Shown one piece after another: positions 45,068-54,513 of a stretch of 64,000 bases of DNA; position 1 is the first letter of the stretch, and each line of letters begins with the position of its first letter. Under the pieces are notes generated by a model. It was not told the origin of the DNA, ran no database searches, and worked only from the letters and a program-made list of their open reading frames with translations. The stretch covers positions 25,711 to 89,710 of the forward strand of contig JAUNDE010000003.1 of NCBI GenBank assembly GCA_030526265.1, read 5' to 3'. The stretch comes from Eubacteriales bacterium. Lineage in GTDB: Bacteria > Bacillota > Clostridia > Lachnospirales > Lachnospiraceae. Position numbers and translations under genes: made by a program.

Positions 45068-46825
45068 TTATTTTCCAAGCGAAAACTGCTGCTGATACGT
45101 GGCTGTCAGCTCTCTGTACAGTTCATTTCCTTCTTTCATGCTTCTTACATATTCATGGAGCGCATACCGGTCTGTTACATTGGCAATCTCTTCCTCTGCA
45201 ATATTTGCACAGTGCTTCGCAATACGCTCAAGCGATGTAACAATATCAATCAGTGCCATTCCAAGCTCTACCGAACACGAACCCGATGCCAGACGCTGAT
45301 TGTGATTTTTCCTGATCTGTTTTTTCAGACTGCTGATCACATCCGCAAGCGGATCGATATGCATTGCAAGTTCTCTGTCTTCATGGACAAAACAGCGCAC
45401 CGTGCACTCTACGATCTCCATCGTTGCATCAAAGATCACCTTCATATCCTCAAGCGCATCCTCAGAAAACTGTCCTTCTTCCTTTTTCAGCTTCTTCTGC
45501 GCATAGGCAATTCCCTTTGCATAGTCTGAGATTCTCTCGAAATCAATGATACATTTACCGTATTTGCTGATATTCTTACTGTCCACCTCTGACAACGGCT
45601 TCACCGACAGCTTTGTCAGGTACGTGAACAGCTCATCTTCTCTGACATCCACTTCTGCCTCGATATCCACGATTTTCTGAATCTGCTCTTCACTGTACGA
45701 ATTCTGGACAGATGCCACAAGTCCCATTGTCTGCTGAATGAGCTGCGCCATATCACAGACTGCCGTCTTGCACTGCGCAACCGCAAAAGCCGGTTTCTCC
45801 AGAAAACGCTCGTCAAGCACTTTTATCTGCTCTCCCGCATCTTCATCATCTGTTCTCGGAATCGTCACATAAGCAAGCTTCTCGATCAGTCTTGAAGCCG
45901 GGAGCAGCACAAGCGTCGCCGCAATATTGAACACGCTGTGAATGATAGCGATCGTCGCCCCACTTGCCGTTTCTGACAGAAATGCAAAATGAAGCACAGC
46001 ATTCGCCGAATAGAACAGCGTCATAAAAAGAACCGTTCCGATCAGATTAAAATACAGATGCACAAGCGAAGCTCTCTTCGCATTCTTGCTTGCTCCGATA
46101 CCGGAGATCAGCGCTGTGATACATGTTCCGATATTCTGTCCCATAATGACAGGGAGAGCCGCTCCGACAGAAACGCTTCCCGTCGCACACATTGCCTGCA
46201 GGATACCGACAGAAGCGGACGAACTCTGAATGACCGCCGTAAGAACAGCTCCGACAAGCATACCGAGAATCGGATTCTCAAATGCAGTAAACAGAGATGT
46301 AAATTCCGGGACATCCGCCAGTGGTTTCACCGCCCCGCTCATCGTCTCCATACCAAACATGAGCACTGCGAATCCGATCAGGATCGTACCGATATCCTTC
46401 TTGCGCTCACTCTTTACAAACATGATGAAGATAATACCGATCATTGCAAGGACCGGTGAAAACGAAGACGGCTTCAGAAGCTTCATAAAGAAATTGCTGC
46501 TCTCAATGCCGGTAAGACTTAAGATCCATGATGTCACGGTCGTTCCGATATTCGCTCCCATGATCACGCCCACCGCCTGTGACAATTTCATGATTCCAGA
46601 GTTAACAAAGCCGACTACCATAACAGTTGTCGCTGAGGATGACTGGATCACCGCCGTCACTCCGGCTCCCAAAAGCACCGCTTTCACGGGATTATTCGTC
46701 ATTTTTTCCAGTACCTGTTCCAGTTTTCCTCCCGCGAGCTTTGACAGCGCATCCCCCATCGTATTCATTCCATATAAAAACAAAGCAAGACCGCCGATCA
46801 TTGTCAATAAACCAAAAAAATCCAT
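45068..46825 (-). CDS. Na+/phosphate symporter family protein with PhoU-like domain
   Basis: The 585-residue protein has two NaPi-II repeats with the family QSSSATTVMVVGFV and QSSSASVGILQAM motifs within about eight spans, then a C-terminal PhoU-like helical domain (about 345-570). I chose ATG 46825 with AGGAGGGAA upstream; the frame extends upstream without a ribosome site. It gives a second, sodium-driven phosphate path next to the high-affinity Pst system. Export of phosphate has been suggested for some homologues. Confidence 0.9.
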   Translation of the reverse strand: MDFFGLLTMIGGLALFLYGMNTMGDALSKLAGGKLEQVLEKMTNNPVKAVLLGAGVTAVIQSSSATTVMVVGFVNSGIMKLSQAVGVIMGANIGTTVTSWILSLTGIESSNFFMKLLKPSSFSPVLAMIGIIFIMFVKSERKKDIGTILIGFAVLMFGMETMSGAVKPLADVPEFTSLFTAFENPILGMLVGAVLTAVIQSSSASVGILQAMCATGSVSVGAALPVIMGQNIGTCITALISGIGASKNAKRASLVHLYFNLIGTVLFMTLFYSANAVLHFAFLSETASGATIAIIHSVFNIAATLVLLPASRLIEKLAYVTIPRTDDEDAGEQIKVLDERFLEKPAFAVAQCKTAVCDMAQLIQQTMGLVASVQNSYSEEQIQKIVDIEAEVDVREDELFTYLTKLSVKPLSEVDSKNISKYGKCIIDFERISDYAKGIAYAQKKLKKEEGQFSEDALEDMKVIFDATMEIVECTVRCFVHEDRELAMHIDPLADVISSLKKQIRKNHNQRLASGSCSVELGMALIDIVTSLERIAKHCANIAEEEIANVTDRYALHEYVRSMKEGNELYRELTATYQQQFSLGK

Positions 46826-46929
46826 GTGGTTGTTCCCTCCTCCTATACATATAATAGAATATTCACAGCCACATGGTATAAAATTCATGTAAAATCAAAT
46901 ATACAGTTTATGTAAAATCCATGTAAAAT

Positions 46930-47154
46930 TTAATACGCGCACTTCATTTCCACATAGGCAATGATCAGATATGATACGATTCCGACCAGTCCCGCAGCGC
47001 TCTCGACCAGAAATGCCATCTGATCTGTTTTTGCAAAAAACAATGAAGTAACGAAAGACAACACCACATATGTCACAAGCGCGATCATTACCGGGCTCAC
47101 CACAAGCATAGTCCACGCCAGCTTTCTGTCTATGATCTTTTTCTCTCTTTTCAT
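46930..47154 (-). CDS. Small two-span membrane protein in the phosphate cluster
   Basis: I do not recognise this 74-residue protein. It begins with a basic segment (MKREKKIIDRK), followed by two hydrophobic spans (about 14-36 and 46-68) and a short tail (VEMKCAY). The ribosome site AGGAGG is six bases upstream of ATG 47154 and it starts 11 bases after phoU ends. Its place between phoU and the Na/Pi symporter gene suggests a role as an accessory subunit of phosphate transport or sensing. Confidence 0.8.
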   Translation of the reverse strand: MKREKKIIDRKLAWTMLVVSPVMIALVTYVVLSFVTSLFFAKTDQMAFLVESAAGLVGIVSYLIIAYVEMKCAY

Positions 47155-47164
47155 ACTATGCCTC

Positions 47165-47815
47165 CTAACTGATGGGAAATTCTCCCGTGATCGAAAACAA
47201 TACCCACTCTGCGATATTTGTCGCATGGTCTCCGATTCGTTCAAAATATTTTGCCACCATAAGCAGATCAAGCTCTGTCATTGCATTTGTATCACTTGTT
47301 TTGATCGTTTTTGCAATTGACCTCTTCACTTTCATAAAAAGCTCATCGATCAAATCGTCTCTTGCAATGACACCTTCCGCTTTCTCTCTGTCCTGCTCCG
47401 CAAAAGCATCTACCGCTTCGATCAGCATGACAGCTGTTTCTTTTGCGATCTTCTCGATCAGATGGATGTCTTCCGGATACGTCTCGTGACTCATGGCAAT
47501 CGTAAGCTCCGAGATATCCGCGCCGTGATCTCCGATACGCTCCATATCTGTGATCATTTTCAGTGCTGCGGAAACTGCTCGTAAGTCTCTTGCAATCGGC
47601 TGCTGTCTCAGGAGAAGCGAATAACACTTCTGCTCGATCACTCTCACCTGATGATTGATCTCTTCATCCCCGTTTGCGATCTTTTCTGCCTTTTCCACAT
47701 CCTGCTTCACAAGCGCCTGAATCGTTCCATGGATGACATTCTCGATCATACTTCCAAGAAGCATCATCTCATTTTTCAATTCCTTCAACTGTAACTCATA
47801 ATTCACTCTGGCCAT
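47165..47815 (-). CDS. phoU: Phosphate signalling complex protein PhoU
   Basis: The 216-residue all-helical protein has two PhoU repeats (LLGSMIENVIHGTIQALV, DMERIGDHGADISEL, then YFERIGDHATNIAEWV) with the metal-binding ERIGDH motifs. PhoU represses Pho signalling when phosphate is plentiful and tunes Pst activity. I chose ATG 47815 with GGGAGA upstream. It is separated from pstB by an 84-base gap that contains an IS200/IS605-end-like repeat. Confidence 0.95.
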   Translation of the reverse strand: MARVNYELQLKELKNEMMLLGSMIENVIHGTIQALVKQDVEKAEKIANGDEEINHQVRVIEQKCYSLLLRQQPIARDLRAVSAALKMITDMERIGDHGADISELTIAMSHETYPEDIHLIEKIAKETAVMLIEAVDAFAEQDREKAEGVIARDDLIDELFMKVKRSIAKTIKTSDTNAMTELDLLMVAKYFERIGDHATNIAEWVLFSITGEFPIS

Positions 47816-47847
47816 TTCATTTTCTCCCTTCCATAACACCGCATTTC

Positions 47848-47898
47848 CCACTCACCCACCACTGATAGAAGTGGGAGTCTCCTTCGACTGAGATAAAA
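47848..47898 (+). repeat. IS200/IS605-end-like repeat, copy 2
   Basis: The stretch shares CACTCACC, CCACT, ATAGAAGTGG, AGTCT and ACTGAGATAAA with the copy at 37338-37384. Its hairpin is CCACTGATAGAAGTGG. It fills the gap between pstB and phoU, within an operon, and is inserted in the opposite orientation to transcription. Confidence 0.55.
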
Positions 47899-47899
47899 C

Positions 47900-48649
47900 C
47901 TAACCGAACCTGCCGGTAATATAATCTTCGGTTCTCTTGTCCGACGGATCAGAGAACAGCTTTTCTGTTCTGTCGAACTCCACCATATCACCAAGAAGGA
48001 AAAAGGCGGTGCGATCTGAGATTCTCGCTGCCTGCTGCATATTGTGCGTAACGATGATAATCGTATACTTTTCTTTCAGTTCTGACACGAGATCCTCGAT
48101 CTTCGAAGTAGAGATCGGGTCAAGCGCACTTGTCGGTTCATCCATAAGAAGCACCTCCGGCTCAACTGCAAGCGCTCTCGCAATGCAGAGCCTCTGCTGT
48201 TGACCGCCGCTCATGCCAAGCGCATTTTTCTTCAGACGATCCTTGCACTCATCCCAGATCGCCGCCTGTCTCAGCGAGCGTTCCACGATCTCATCCAGAG
48301 CCGCTTTATTTCGGATACCATGCGTTCTCGGACCGAATGCGATGTTATCATAGATGCTCATCGGAAATGGATTCGGACTCTGGAATACCATTCCGACACG
48401 TTTCCTCAAAAGTGTCACATCATATTTATCATAGATATCAGCGCCATCCAGGGAGATCTTTCCGGTAATCTTACAACCTTCCACAAGGTCATTCATGCGA
48501 TTCAGTGATTTCAGGAACGTCGACTTACCGCACCCGCTCGGCCCGATAAATGCCGTCACTTCCCGCTCCGGAATCTCCATATTGATCCCCTTCAGCGCAT
48601 GGAATGTTCCGTAATAGAGATTCAGGTTTTCAATTTCAAATTTACCCAT
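47900..48649 (-). CDS. pstB: Phosphate ABC transporter ATP-binding protein
   Basis: The 249-residue ATPase powers high-affinity phosphate import with PstSCA. Walker [10 protein letters not shown], signature [17 protein letters not shown] and Walker [14 protein letters not shown] are present, along with the PstB-specific [20 protein letters not shown] chose ATG 48649, one base after the pstA stop codon. It ends at the repeat at 47848. Confidence 0.97.
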   Translation of the reverse strand: MGKFEIENLNLYYGTFHALKGINMEIPEREVTAFIGPSGCGKSTFLKSLNRMNDLVEGCKITGKISLDGADIYDKYDVTLLRKRVGMVFQSPNPFPMSIYDNIAFGPRTHGIRNKAALDEIVERSLRQAAIWDECKDRLKKNALGMSGGQQQRLCIARALAVEPEVLLMDEPTSALDPISTSKIEDLVSELKEKYTIIIVTHNMQQAARISDRTAFFLLGDMVEFDRTEKLFSDPSDKRTEDYITGRFG

Positions 48650-48650
48650 G

Positions 48651-49511
48651 CTATCTTTTCCTTTTTTTCTTATAGTAATTGTTGACAAGTTCCGCACAAA
48701 GATTGATGATGACGGCAAGCGCCAGAAGGATCACCGCGATCGAAAATGCGACCTGGAATTCTCCCTGTTCCTTGGCATACACATACAGAGCGACGGTGAG
48801 AGTCGCTCCCGAACTCGAAATACCATCAAGAAATCCATGAAGTGTATGTGCAAACCCGGCTGTAAAAAGCAGCGCAGCCGATTCTCCAAGCATTCGTCCT
48901 GCAGACAGGATGCACCCGGTCAGAATTCCGTCCAGACACTCCGGAATGACAATCGTTCTGACAACTCTCCACTTCGACGCTCCCAGACCATACGCCCCCT
49001 CTCTCAGTCCCTTCGGAACAGTGAGAAGGCTCTCTCTTGTAGTACGCATGATCGTCGGAAGATTCATCACGACGAGCGTAAGCGCACCCGCGAGAAGACT
49101 CGTCTGCATATTCAGAAACTGACAGAAGAACAGCATACCGACAAGACCATAGATGATCGACGGAATACCTGACAGAATCTCTGCCGCATTGTCGATGAAC
49201 CGTACCAGCGTGTGATTTCTCGCATATTCACTCAGATAAACTGCTGCACCCACACCAAGCGGAAGCAGTACCGCAATGGAAACGATCAGCATATACACCG
49301 TATTTAAAATATCCGGCAAAATACCGATATTTCCAGAAAGATAACTTGGTTTTGTTGTGAGGAACGTGATGCTCAGGCCTTTCAGCCCCTGCCATAGGAC
49401 ATAGCCTATGATAAACACAAGAATCATACAGGTGATCAGTGCGGAGAAGATCATAAGCATTTTCCAGATCATCTGCTTTACCTTACGAATCTGTTCAAAT
49501 TTCATACTCAT
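48651..49511 (-). CDS. pstA: Phosphate ABC transporter permease PstA
   Basis: The 286-residue permease has six membrane spans and the EAA-type loop [20 protein letters not shown]-like segment (in parts [13 protein letters not shown]). The [12 protein letters not shown] phrase is typical of PstA. It overlaps pstC by four bases (ATGA), so the two are translationally coupled and form the heterodimeric channel. Confidence 0.95.
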   Translation of the reverse strand: MSMKFEQIRKVKQMIWKMLMIFSALITCMILVFIIGYVLWQGLKGLSITFLTTKPSYLSGNIGILPDILNTVYMLIVSIAVLLPLGVGAAVYLSEYARNHTLVRFIDNAAEILSGIPSIIYGLVGMLFFCQFLNMQTSLLAGALTLVVMNLPTIMRTTRESLLTVPKGLREGAYGLGASKWRVVRTIVIPECLDGILTGCILSAGRMLGESAALLFTAGFAHTLHGFLDGISSSGATLTVALYVYAKEQGEFQVAFSIAVILLALAVIINLCAELVNNYYKKKRKR

Positions 49512-50371
49512 ACTTTGACGTCACTTCCTCTCATCACTTTCCTGAGTCCCCAGTTGATCAGCATGATAAATACAAACAGAACAAGTGCGATGGAAAAAAG
49601 CGCCTGTTTCTGCAAGCCCAACGCATAGGACATTTCCGATGCCACTGCTGTTGTGAGGAATCTTACAGATCCAAATAATGTCGGCATGTTTGCCACATTT
49701 CCGGATACCATCATAACTGCCATCGCCTCGCCGATCGCTCTTCCGACTCCGAGAACGATCGATGCCATGATCCCGGATTTTGCCGCCGGGACAGACACTC
49801 TGAAATACGTCTCGCACTCTGTCGCGCCGAGCGCCAGCGCTCCGGCTTCATATGATTTTGGAACTGCATCCAGTGCCGTGATCGACACATTGATGATAGA
49901 TGGCAGGATCATGATCGCGAGCACGATGATCGCTGAGAACAGGGTCGCACCGTCTGATATGTGAAACGTCTTCCTGACCGCCGGAACAAGCACCATCATT
50001 CCGACCAGACCATAGACGACCGACGGAATGGACGCAAGCAGGGAAACAACAAACCCAATACTCTTCTTCACTTTTTCAGGTGCAAATTTCGACAGGTATA
50101 CTGCCGTAAAAAAACCGACCGGCACACCGAGAAGAATCGCTCCGAATGTTCCGAAAATACTTGTCAGAATAAATGGCAGGATGCCGTAAAGGGGCTCCTT
50201 TGCAGTAGAAGCCCATTGTTTTCCAAGCAGGAAATCGGCGATTCCGATTTCTTTGATTGCCGGCAGTCCTGATATGATCAGATAAATTGTGATGACAAAT
50301 ACGCAGGCGATGGTTATCAGACCACAGATGAAAAAGACTGCCTGCATCACCTTGTCAATTGCTTTACTCAT
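49508..50371 (-). CDS. pstC: Phosphate ABC transporter permease PstC
   Basis: The 287-residue permease has six membrane spans; GVPVGFFTAVYLSKFAP, LLASIPSVVYGLVGM and YEAGALALGATECETYFRV are family hallmarks. It lies 11 bases downstream of pstS and overlaps pstA by four bases. Confidence 0.95.
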   Translation of the reverse strand: MSKAIDKVMQAVFFICGLITIACVFVITIYLIISGLPAIKEIGIADFLLGKQWASTAKEPLYGILPFILTSIFGTFGAILLGVPVGFFTAVYLSKFAPEKVKKSIGFVVSLLASIPSVVYGLVGMMVLVPAVRKTFHISDGATLFSAIIVLAIMILPSIINVSITALDAVPKSYEAGALALGATECETYFRVSVPAAKSGIMASIVLGVGRAIGEAMAVMMVSGNVANMPTLFGSVRFLTTAVASEMSYALGLQKQALFSIALVLFVFIMLINWGLRKVMRGSDVKV

Positions 50372-50382
50372 ATCAATCCCTC

Positions 50383-51243
50383 TTATTTTGCAGGAACAAC
50401 TCCTGCGCTCTCAATAATTGGTTTTGCTGCATCAGATAATGCATAATCCATGAAAGCCTTTGCTGCATCTGAAAGTTCCACACCCTCTTTTGTGACAAGG
50501 ATGAACGGTCTCTGGATCGCATAGCTCTCATCAAGAACAGTCTCGGCACTTGGAGCAACTCCGCCGACAGATACAGCTGAAACAGTCTCATCTACAGAAG
50601 CAAGTGATGCATAACCGATCGCATTCTCATTGCTCTTAACTGTCGCGATCACATCACCTGTCGATGTAAGTTCCTGACGAAGTACACATGCATCTTCCGT
50701 ACCTGTGATTGACTCGAATCCATCTCTTGTTCCACTTCCGGCTTCACGTCCGATCACTACGATCTCACTGTCTTCACCGCCAACTTCAGACCAGTTCGTA
50801 ATCTTTCCTGTATAGATATCTGCAATCTGCTCAAGTGTAAGATCTGCGACTGTATTACTTGTGTTTACGATAACTGCGATTCCGTCATATGCAAGCACTG
50901 TCTCCTCCAGTCCCTGTTCTTTCTCCTCGTCTTTCAGGTAACGGCTGGAAAGACCGATATCACATGTTCCGTTTGCCACTGCCGAAATACCACTTCCACT
51001 TCCGGTTGGATTATAAGTAAAGTCTACTGTCTGGTTCTCCTCCGTGAATGCTTCACCAAGAGCACCGATCACTTTCTCCATAGAAGTAGATCCGTCTGTA
51101 GCAACTGTTCCTTCTACTTCCACATCTGCCTCTGTCTGCTCTTCTGCTGTTCCTTCTGAAGTTTCCCCGGAAGCTCCACAGCCTGCGAGACAGCTCGCTG
51201 CCATACATGCAGTTAATAATCCAATAAGTAATCTCTTTTTCAT
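50383..51243 (-). CDS. pstS: Phosphate-binding lipoprotein
   Basis: The 286-residue lipoprotein (LAGC, Cys22) captures phosphate outside the membrane. After an acidic linker the binding domain shows DGSTSMEKVIGALGEAF, NPTGSGSGISAVANG, and GREAGSGTRDGFE, which hold the phosphate ligands. It opens the pst operon and is preceded by PhoP-box-like repeats at 51305-51344. Confidence 0.95.
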   Translation of the reverse strand: MKKRLLIGLLTACMAASCLAGCGASGETSEGTAEEQTEADVEVEGTVATDGSTSMEKVIGALGEAFTEENQTVDFTYNPTGSGSGISAVANGTCDIGLSSRYLKDEEKEQGLEETVLAYDGIAVIVNTSNTVADLTLEQIADIYTGKITNWSEVGGEDSEIVVIGREAGSGTRDGFESITGTEDACVLRQELTSTGDVIATVKSNENAIGYASLASVDETVSAVSVGGVAPSAETVLDESYAIQRPFILVTKEGVELSDAAKAFMDYALSDAAKPIIESAGVVPAK

Positions 51244-51304
51244 AATTTTTCTAACCTCAACTTTCTTTGATTTTCTTCTCTACACATTGAGAATAAAAAA
51301 CGAA

Positions 51305-51344
51305 TGTAAAGCCTAATACCATGCTAAAGTAAAGTTACTGTAAA
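51305..51344 (-). promoter_or_regulatory. PhoP-box-like direct repeats upstream of pstS
   Basis: On the minus strand TTTACA (51339-51344), TTTACT (51328-51333, 11 bases on) and TTTACA (51305-51310, 23 bases on) resemble the TT(A/T/C)ACA repeats with 11-base periodicity bound by Bacillus PhoP. They lie 60-100 bases before the pstS start. The expected third hexamer near 51317 is degenerate. Confidence 0.6.
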
Positions 51345-51398
51345 AAAAAGATTGCGCTTCATGCACAATCTTTCCTGCCGCTTTTGCTGCGTTATATT

Positions 51399-52184
51399 TT
51401 AATGTATATCTTTCTTCGTATAGTTCAGATAAGCAATCACGATTCCGGCAATTCCTATGACTGCACCGATCGCAACTAAAGTAATGTCCAGGCTGCCGTC
51501 CGTTACAATATCAGCCCCCTCACAATAGCCAAACGGAGTGATGTACTTCAGGAACCCGGCGACATCCGCAATGTTTGCGACCAGATTCAGAAAATACATC
51601 ATTGTGGCGATGCCAAGTCCTACACCCGCGCTTCCTTTGCGAAGGAAAGCCGAAATACCAAAGCAGATCCCCGCGAGCTCCAGCTGCAAAAGATAATAGG
51701 CGAGATGCATCAGATTGATCTCTTTCCAAGGAATTTCCTCGCCGACAGCGGCGATTGAGCCGACAGAAATCGCATAAATGATGAGATTCATCGCTGTGAT
51801 CTGAATGAGCACTGCAATCAGCTTCTCTGTAATAATCCTTCTGCGGCTGACTGGGTGCGTCAGCAGAAATTCCGCTGTTTTGTCCTTTTCCTCTTTACTG
51901 AGCATACCGACGGCACAGAGAGCTGCATAGAATGCGCCACCGAGTCCGAGCACATTGCCGCACTCAACCGAGTAAAATCCGACGAGCGATCCAAAATTCA
52001 AACGATCCATACCGAACGCTTCGGTAAAAGAACCCATGGAAGCGAATACATCGTTGACACTTTCCATCTGTCCCTTCATTTCCGGGAACAGAAAAATGCA
52101 GATCGCAAGAAGGAATCCGATCGAAGCCGTCCATATCAGAAATGAAAGTTTGCCCTGTCTCAGTTCGTGCCTTACAAGTGTCAT
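51399..52184 (-). CDS. ABC-2 type transporter permease
   Basis: The 261-residue protein has six membrane spans and a short outer segment (FLFPEMKGQMESVNDVFASM in parts), as in single-subunit ABC-2 permeases that export drugs, peptides or lipids. It overlaps the ATPase gene by four bases. Its operon starts with a TetR regulator. The substrate is unknown. Confidence 0.88.
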   Translation of the reverse strand: MTLVRHELRQGKLSFLIWTASIGFLLAICIFLFPEMKGQMESVNDVFASMGSFTEAFGMDRLNFGSLVGFYSVECGNVLGLGGAFYAALCAVGMLSKEEKDKTAEFLLTHPVSRRRIITEKLIAVLIQITAMNLIIYAISVGSIAAVGEEIPWKEINLMHLAYYLLQLELAGICFGISAFLRKGSAGVGLGIATMMYFLNLVANIADVAGFLKYITPFGYCEGADIVTDGSLDITLVAIGAVIGIAGIVIAYLNYTKKDIH

Positions 52185-53062
52185 ACCGTTTCACCGTCCT
52201 TTTCATAATAATGCAGAAATACTTCTTCAAGATCCGGCTCCATAACCGTTAGGTCACTCACCTGTCCCAAAGACAGTGTGCGAAGCAGGCTGTTCATATC
52301 GCCGCTGTATAGAAAGCTGAGTGAATCTCCCGTCTCTTTTCTGTCCCGCACGCCGATCAGATGATCCAGATCTACGCTTCCGTGGACAGTAATCCGTTTC
52401 GCATTTGTCTGCGAGAGGACATCCACACTGTTGCATGCAATGATCCGACCATCGCGGATAATCGCCGCGCGTGTGCAGTTGCGCTGAATCTCCGAGAGCA
52501 CATGGCTCGATAAGAGGATCGTCGCACCTTCTTTGTTTCTCTCACGAAGAATGTCAAAAAACTCCTTTTGCATAAGCGGATCCAGTCCTCCGGTCGGCTC
52601 ATCAAGCACGAGCAGATCCGGCCGATGCTGCAAAGCACAGACAATGGCAACCTTCTTTCTGTTACCAAAAGAAAGCTCATCGACCTTTCTTGACACATCC
52701 AGCTGTAAACGCTCACAGAGTAATTTCGCTTCGGCTGTACAATCATTCTTCCGAAGGTCCGCAGACAGCTTCAACACATCCTTCACTTTCATTCCCTGGT
52801 AAAACAAAGCCTCCGACGGGAGATAGCCGATATCATGCAAAATAGATTCCTTTTCTTTTGTGACATCCTTTCCGAATATCACTGCGCTGCCGGAGGTAGG
52901 GGCAATCAGCCCGAGCAATGTGCGGATGGTCGTGGATTTTCCGGCGCCGTTCGGCCCGATAAATCCAAAGAATTCGCCCTTCGTAACCGTCAGGTCAAGG
53001 TCAATAATACCTCTTGCCTTACCGTAGTATTTCGTAAGCTTCGTCGTTTTAATGATTTCCAT
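52181..53062 (-). CDS. ABC transporter ATP-binding protein
   Basis: The 293-residue ATPase has Walker A GPNGAGKST, signature LSFGNRKKVAI and Walker B LLVLDEPTGGLDP. The C-terminal extension (about residues 215-290) is typical of DrrA/YtrB-like export ATPases. It lies five bases after the TetR regulator gene and four bases overlap with the permease gene, making a self-contained exporter operon. Confidence 0.92.
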   Translation of the reverse strand: MEIIKTTKLTKYYGKARGIIDLDLTVTKGEFFGFIGPNGAGKSTTIRTLLGLIAPTSGSAVIFGKDVTKEKESILHDIGYLPSEALFYQGMKVKDVLKLSADLRKNDCTAEAKLLCERLQLDVSRKVDELSFGNRKKVAIVCALQHRPDLLVLDEPTGGLDPLMQKEFFDILRERNKEGATILLSSHVLSEIQRNCTRAAIIRDGRIIACNSVDVLSQTNAKRITVHGSVDLDHLIGVRDRKETGDSLSFLYSGDMNSLLRTLSLGQVSDLTVMEPDLEEVFLHYYEKDGETV

Positions 53063-53066
53063 TTTC

Positions 53067-53678
53067 TCACTCTTTCCGAAGATAGATACTCTTCCAAAAA
53101 TTAATCAGCTTTATAAAGCCCTTTTCCATCTCTTCCATATCCACATTGCCACGCTGAACCATCTCCCAGAGAAACCCCTCAGATGCCCAGTACATGTCAC
53201 GGTACATCATCGAAATATCGATTCCGGGGGTAAACTGTTCCGGATTCATATTCAGCAGTGTCCTGTCCGCTTTCAGATTGAAATATTTATGGTAGCTTTC
53301 CTGAACGGCTGCCGAAATGTCTGCATCCTTCTCATAAAAAGCCTTGATGGTAAAATTCGCCATATCGGGATAGAGACGAATGATTTCCATCTTCGCCTGC
53401 ATCCCCTTTTCCATGCATTCGAACAGATCATTTTGTCCGTAACAGCCGTACTTTGTCAGATATTCGATTGTAATCTCTGCACACTTCTCCCACAGAAACA
53501 TATACAGCTCTTTTTTGTTATGAAAATAATGAAAGAGCAGGGATTTGCTGATACCCGCCGCATCAGCGATCTCACTCATAGGGCTGTTTTTATAAGAATT
53601 TTGTGAAAATACCCGGTATCCTGCATTTATGATCACCTGCTGCTTCTCTTCGGGCAGAGAAAAGAATCTTTCATTCAT
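53067..53678 (-). CDS. TetR/AcrR family transcriptional regulator
   Basis: The 203-residue repressor has an N-terminal helix-turn-helix (INAGYRVFSQNSYKNSPMSEI, then AAGISKSLLFHYFHNKKELY) and a helical ligand domain. I chose ATG 53678, preceded by GGAGG; the longer open frame upstream overlaps the yaaA gene. It leads the exporter operon and probably represses it through the inverted repeat at 53702-53731. Confidence 0.9.
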   Translation of the reverse strand: MNERFFSLPEEKQQVIINAGYRVFSQNSYKNSPMSEIADAAGISKSLLFHYFHNKKELYMFLWEKCAEITIEYLTKYGCYGQNDLFECMEKGMQAKMEIIRLYPDMANFTIKAFYEKDADISAAVQESYHKYFNLKADRTLLNMNPEQFTPGIDISMMYRDMYWASEGFLWEMVQRGNVDMEEMEKGFIKLINFWKSIYLRKE

Positions 53679-53701
53679 AATGTATCCTCCATTAACCGCT
53701 T

Positions 53702-53731
53702 CGGTCAATTCTATTTTACTTTCATTGACCG
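53702..53731. promoter_or_regulatory. Operator-like inverted repeat of the TetR operon
   Basis: CGGTCAAT (53702-53709) and ATTGACCG (53724-53731) form a perfect inverted repeat with a 14-base spacer, 24 bases upstream of the TetR start codon. It overlaps the stop codon of yaaA. This is a typical site for an autoregulated TetR repressor. Confidence 0.65.
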
Positions 53732-54513
53732 ATTTCGAGAAGACCCTTTTCTGAAAATATATTTGAATGAGCCTGTCTCTCAAATACATACTCTGTATCA
53801 TTCGAGAGGTCATCCCGAAAAGCATATCCCAGTCTGTCAAACTGTCTGATTTCTTCCGGATTCTCAATCTGGTTCTCTGCCATGAACCTAACCATCTCTC
53901 CCCTCGCCATTTTCGCATAGGTGCCCTTCGTGACGAACTTATCCCCTGACATTTCTCCAAAGGTACATGTAATGTATGTATCCCGATCAGTCAGATATTT
54001 TTCAATACATTTTGAATATTCTTTCGATGCCAGATTGATAATCACACCTGATCCATCACGGATTTCCTCATACAGCCTGGATCCCCACAGCTCATACAGA
54101 TCTTTATGCCCCGAGATGGATGCTTTCGCCTGCATCTCCAGTCGGTACGGTGTCACTCCGTCCAACGGCTTCACCACCCCGTAAAATGCGGACAGGATTC
54201 TAAGATGTTCCTGTACGTAATCGATCTGCCCATCCTCAAACACTGTCGGCGCCATATACTGATACGCGATTCCTTCGTAGGAGCACAGTGCGGGTGTCAG
54301 CCCGCTTCTAAGATCCATATGCTCCAGTCTCTCGACATTCTGTTCTGCGATTCTGTCATTGCATTTCCAGAGCTTCTGAAGCTCGCCTAAAGATTTTGAC
54401 TGCATCCATTTCAGGATGTCTTCTGTCTGAGACAGGAATACCGGCATTCCCTGAATTTTCAGGGATTCCGTGTCAGTATTCATTTTCTTTGCCGGTGAAA
54501 GAATGATCCTCAT
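53722..54513 (-). CDS. yaaA: Peroxide stress protein YaaA (DUF328 family)
   Basis: The 263-residue protein matches YaaA, which in E. coli lowers intracellular iron during peroxide stress. Conserved parts are MRIILSPAKKMN, PALCSYEGIAYQYM, RILSAFYGVVKPLDGVTPYRLEM and NLASKEYSKC. Its ATG shares one base with the stop codon of the upstream peroxiredoxin gene (TAATG), which fits a joint oxidative-stress operon. Confidence 0.92.
   Translation of the reverse strand: MRIILSPAKKMNTDTESLKIQGMPVFLSQTEDILKWMQSKSLGELQKLWKCNDRIAEQNVERLEHMDLRSGLTPALCSYEGIAYQYMAPTVFEDGQIDYVQEHLRILSAFYGVVKPLDGVTPYRLEMQAKASISGHKDLYELWGSRLYEEIRDGSGVIINLASKEYSKCIEKYLTDRDTYITCTFGEMSGDKFVTKGTYAKMARGEMVRFMAENQIENPEEIRQFDRLGYAFRDDLSNDTEYVFERQAHSNIFSEKGLLEIGQ

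Noticed and set aside
53679-53960. Long N-terminal extension of the TetR regulator
   Set aside because: It runs through yaaA coding sequence in another frame; ATG 53678 with GGAGG gives a normal TetR length.
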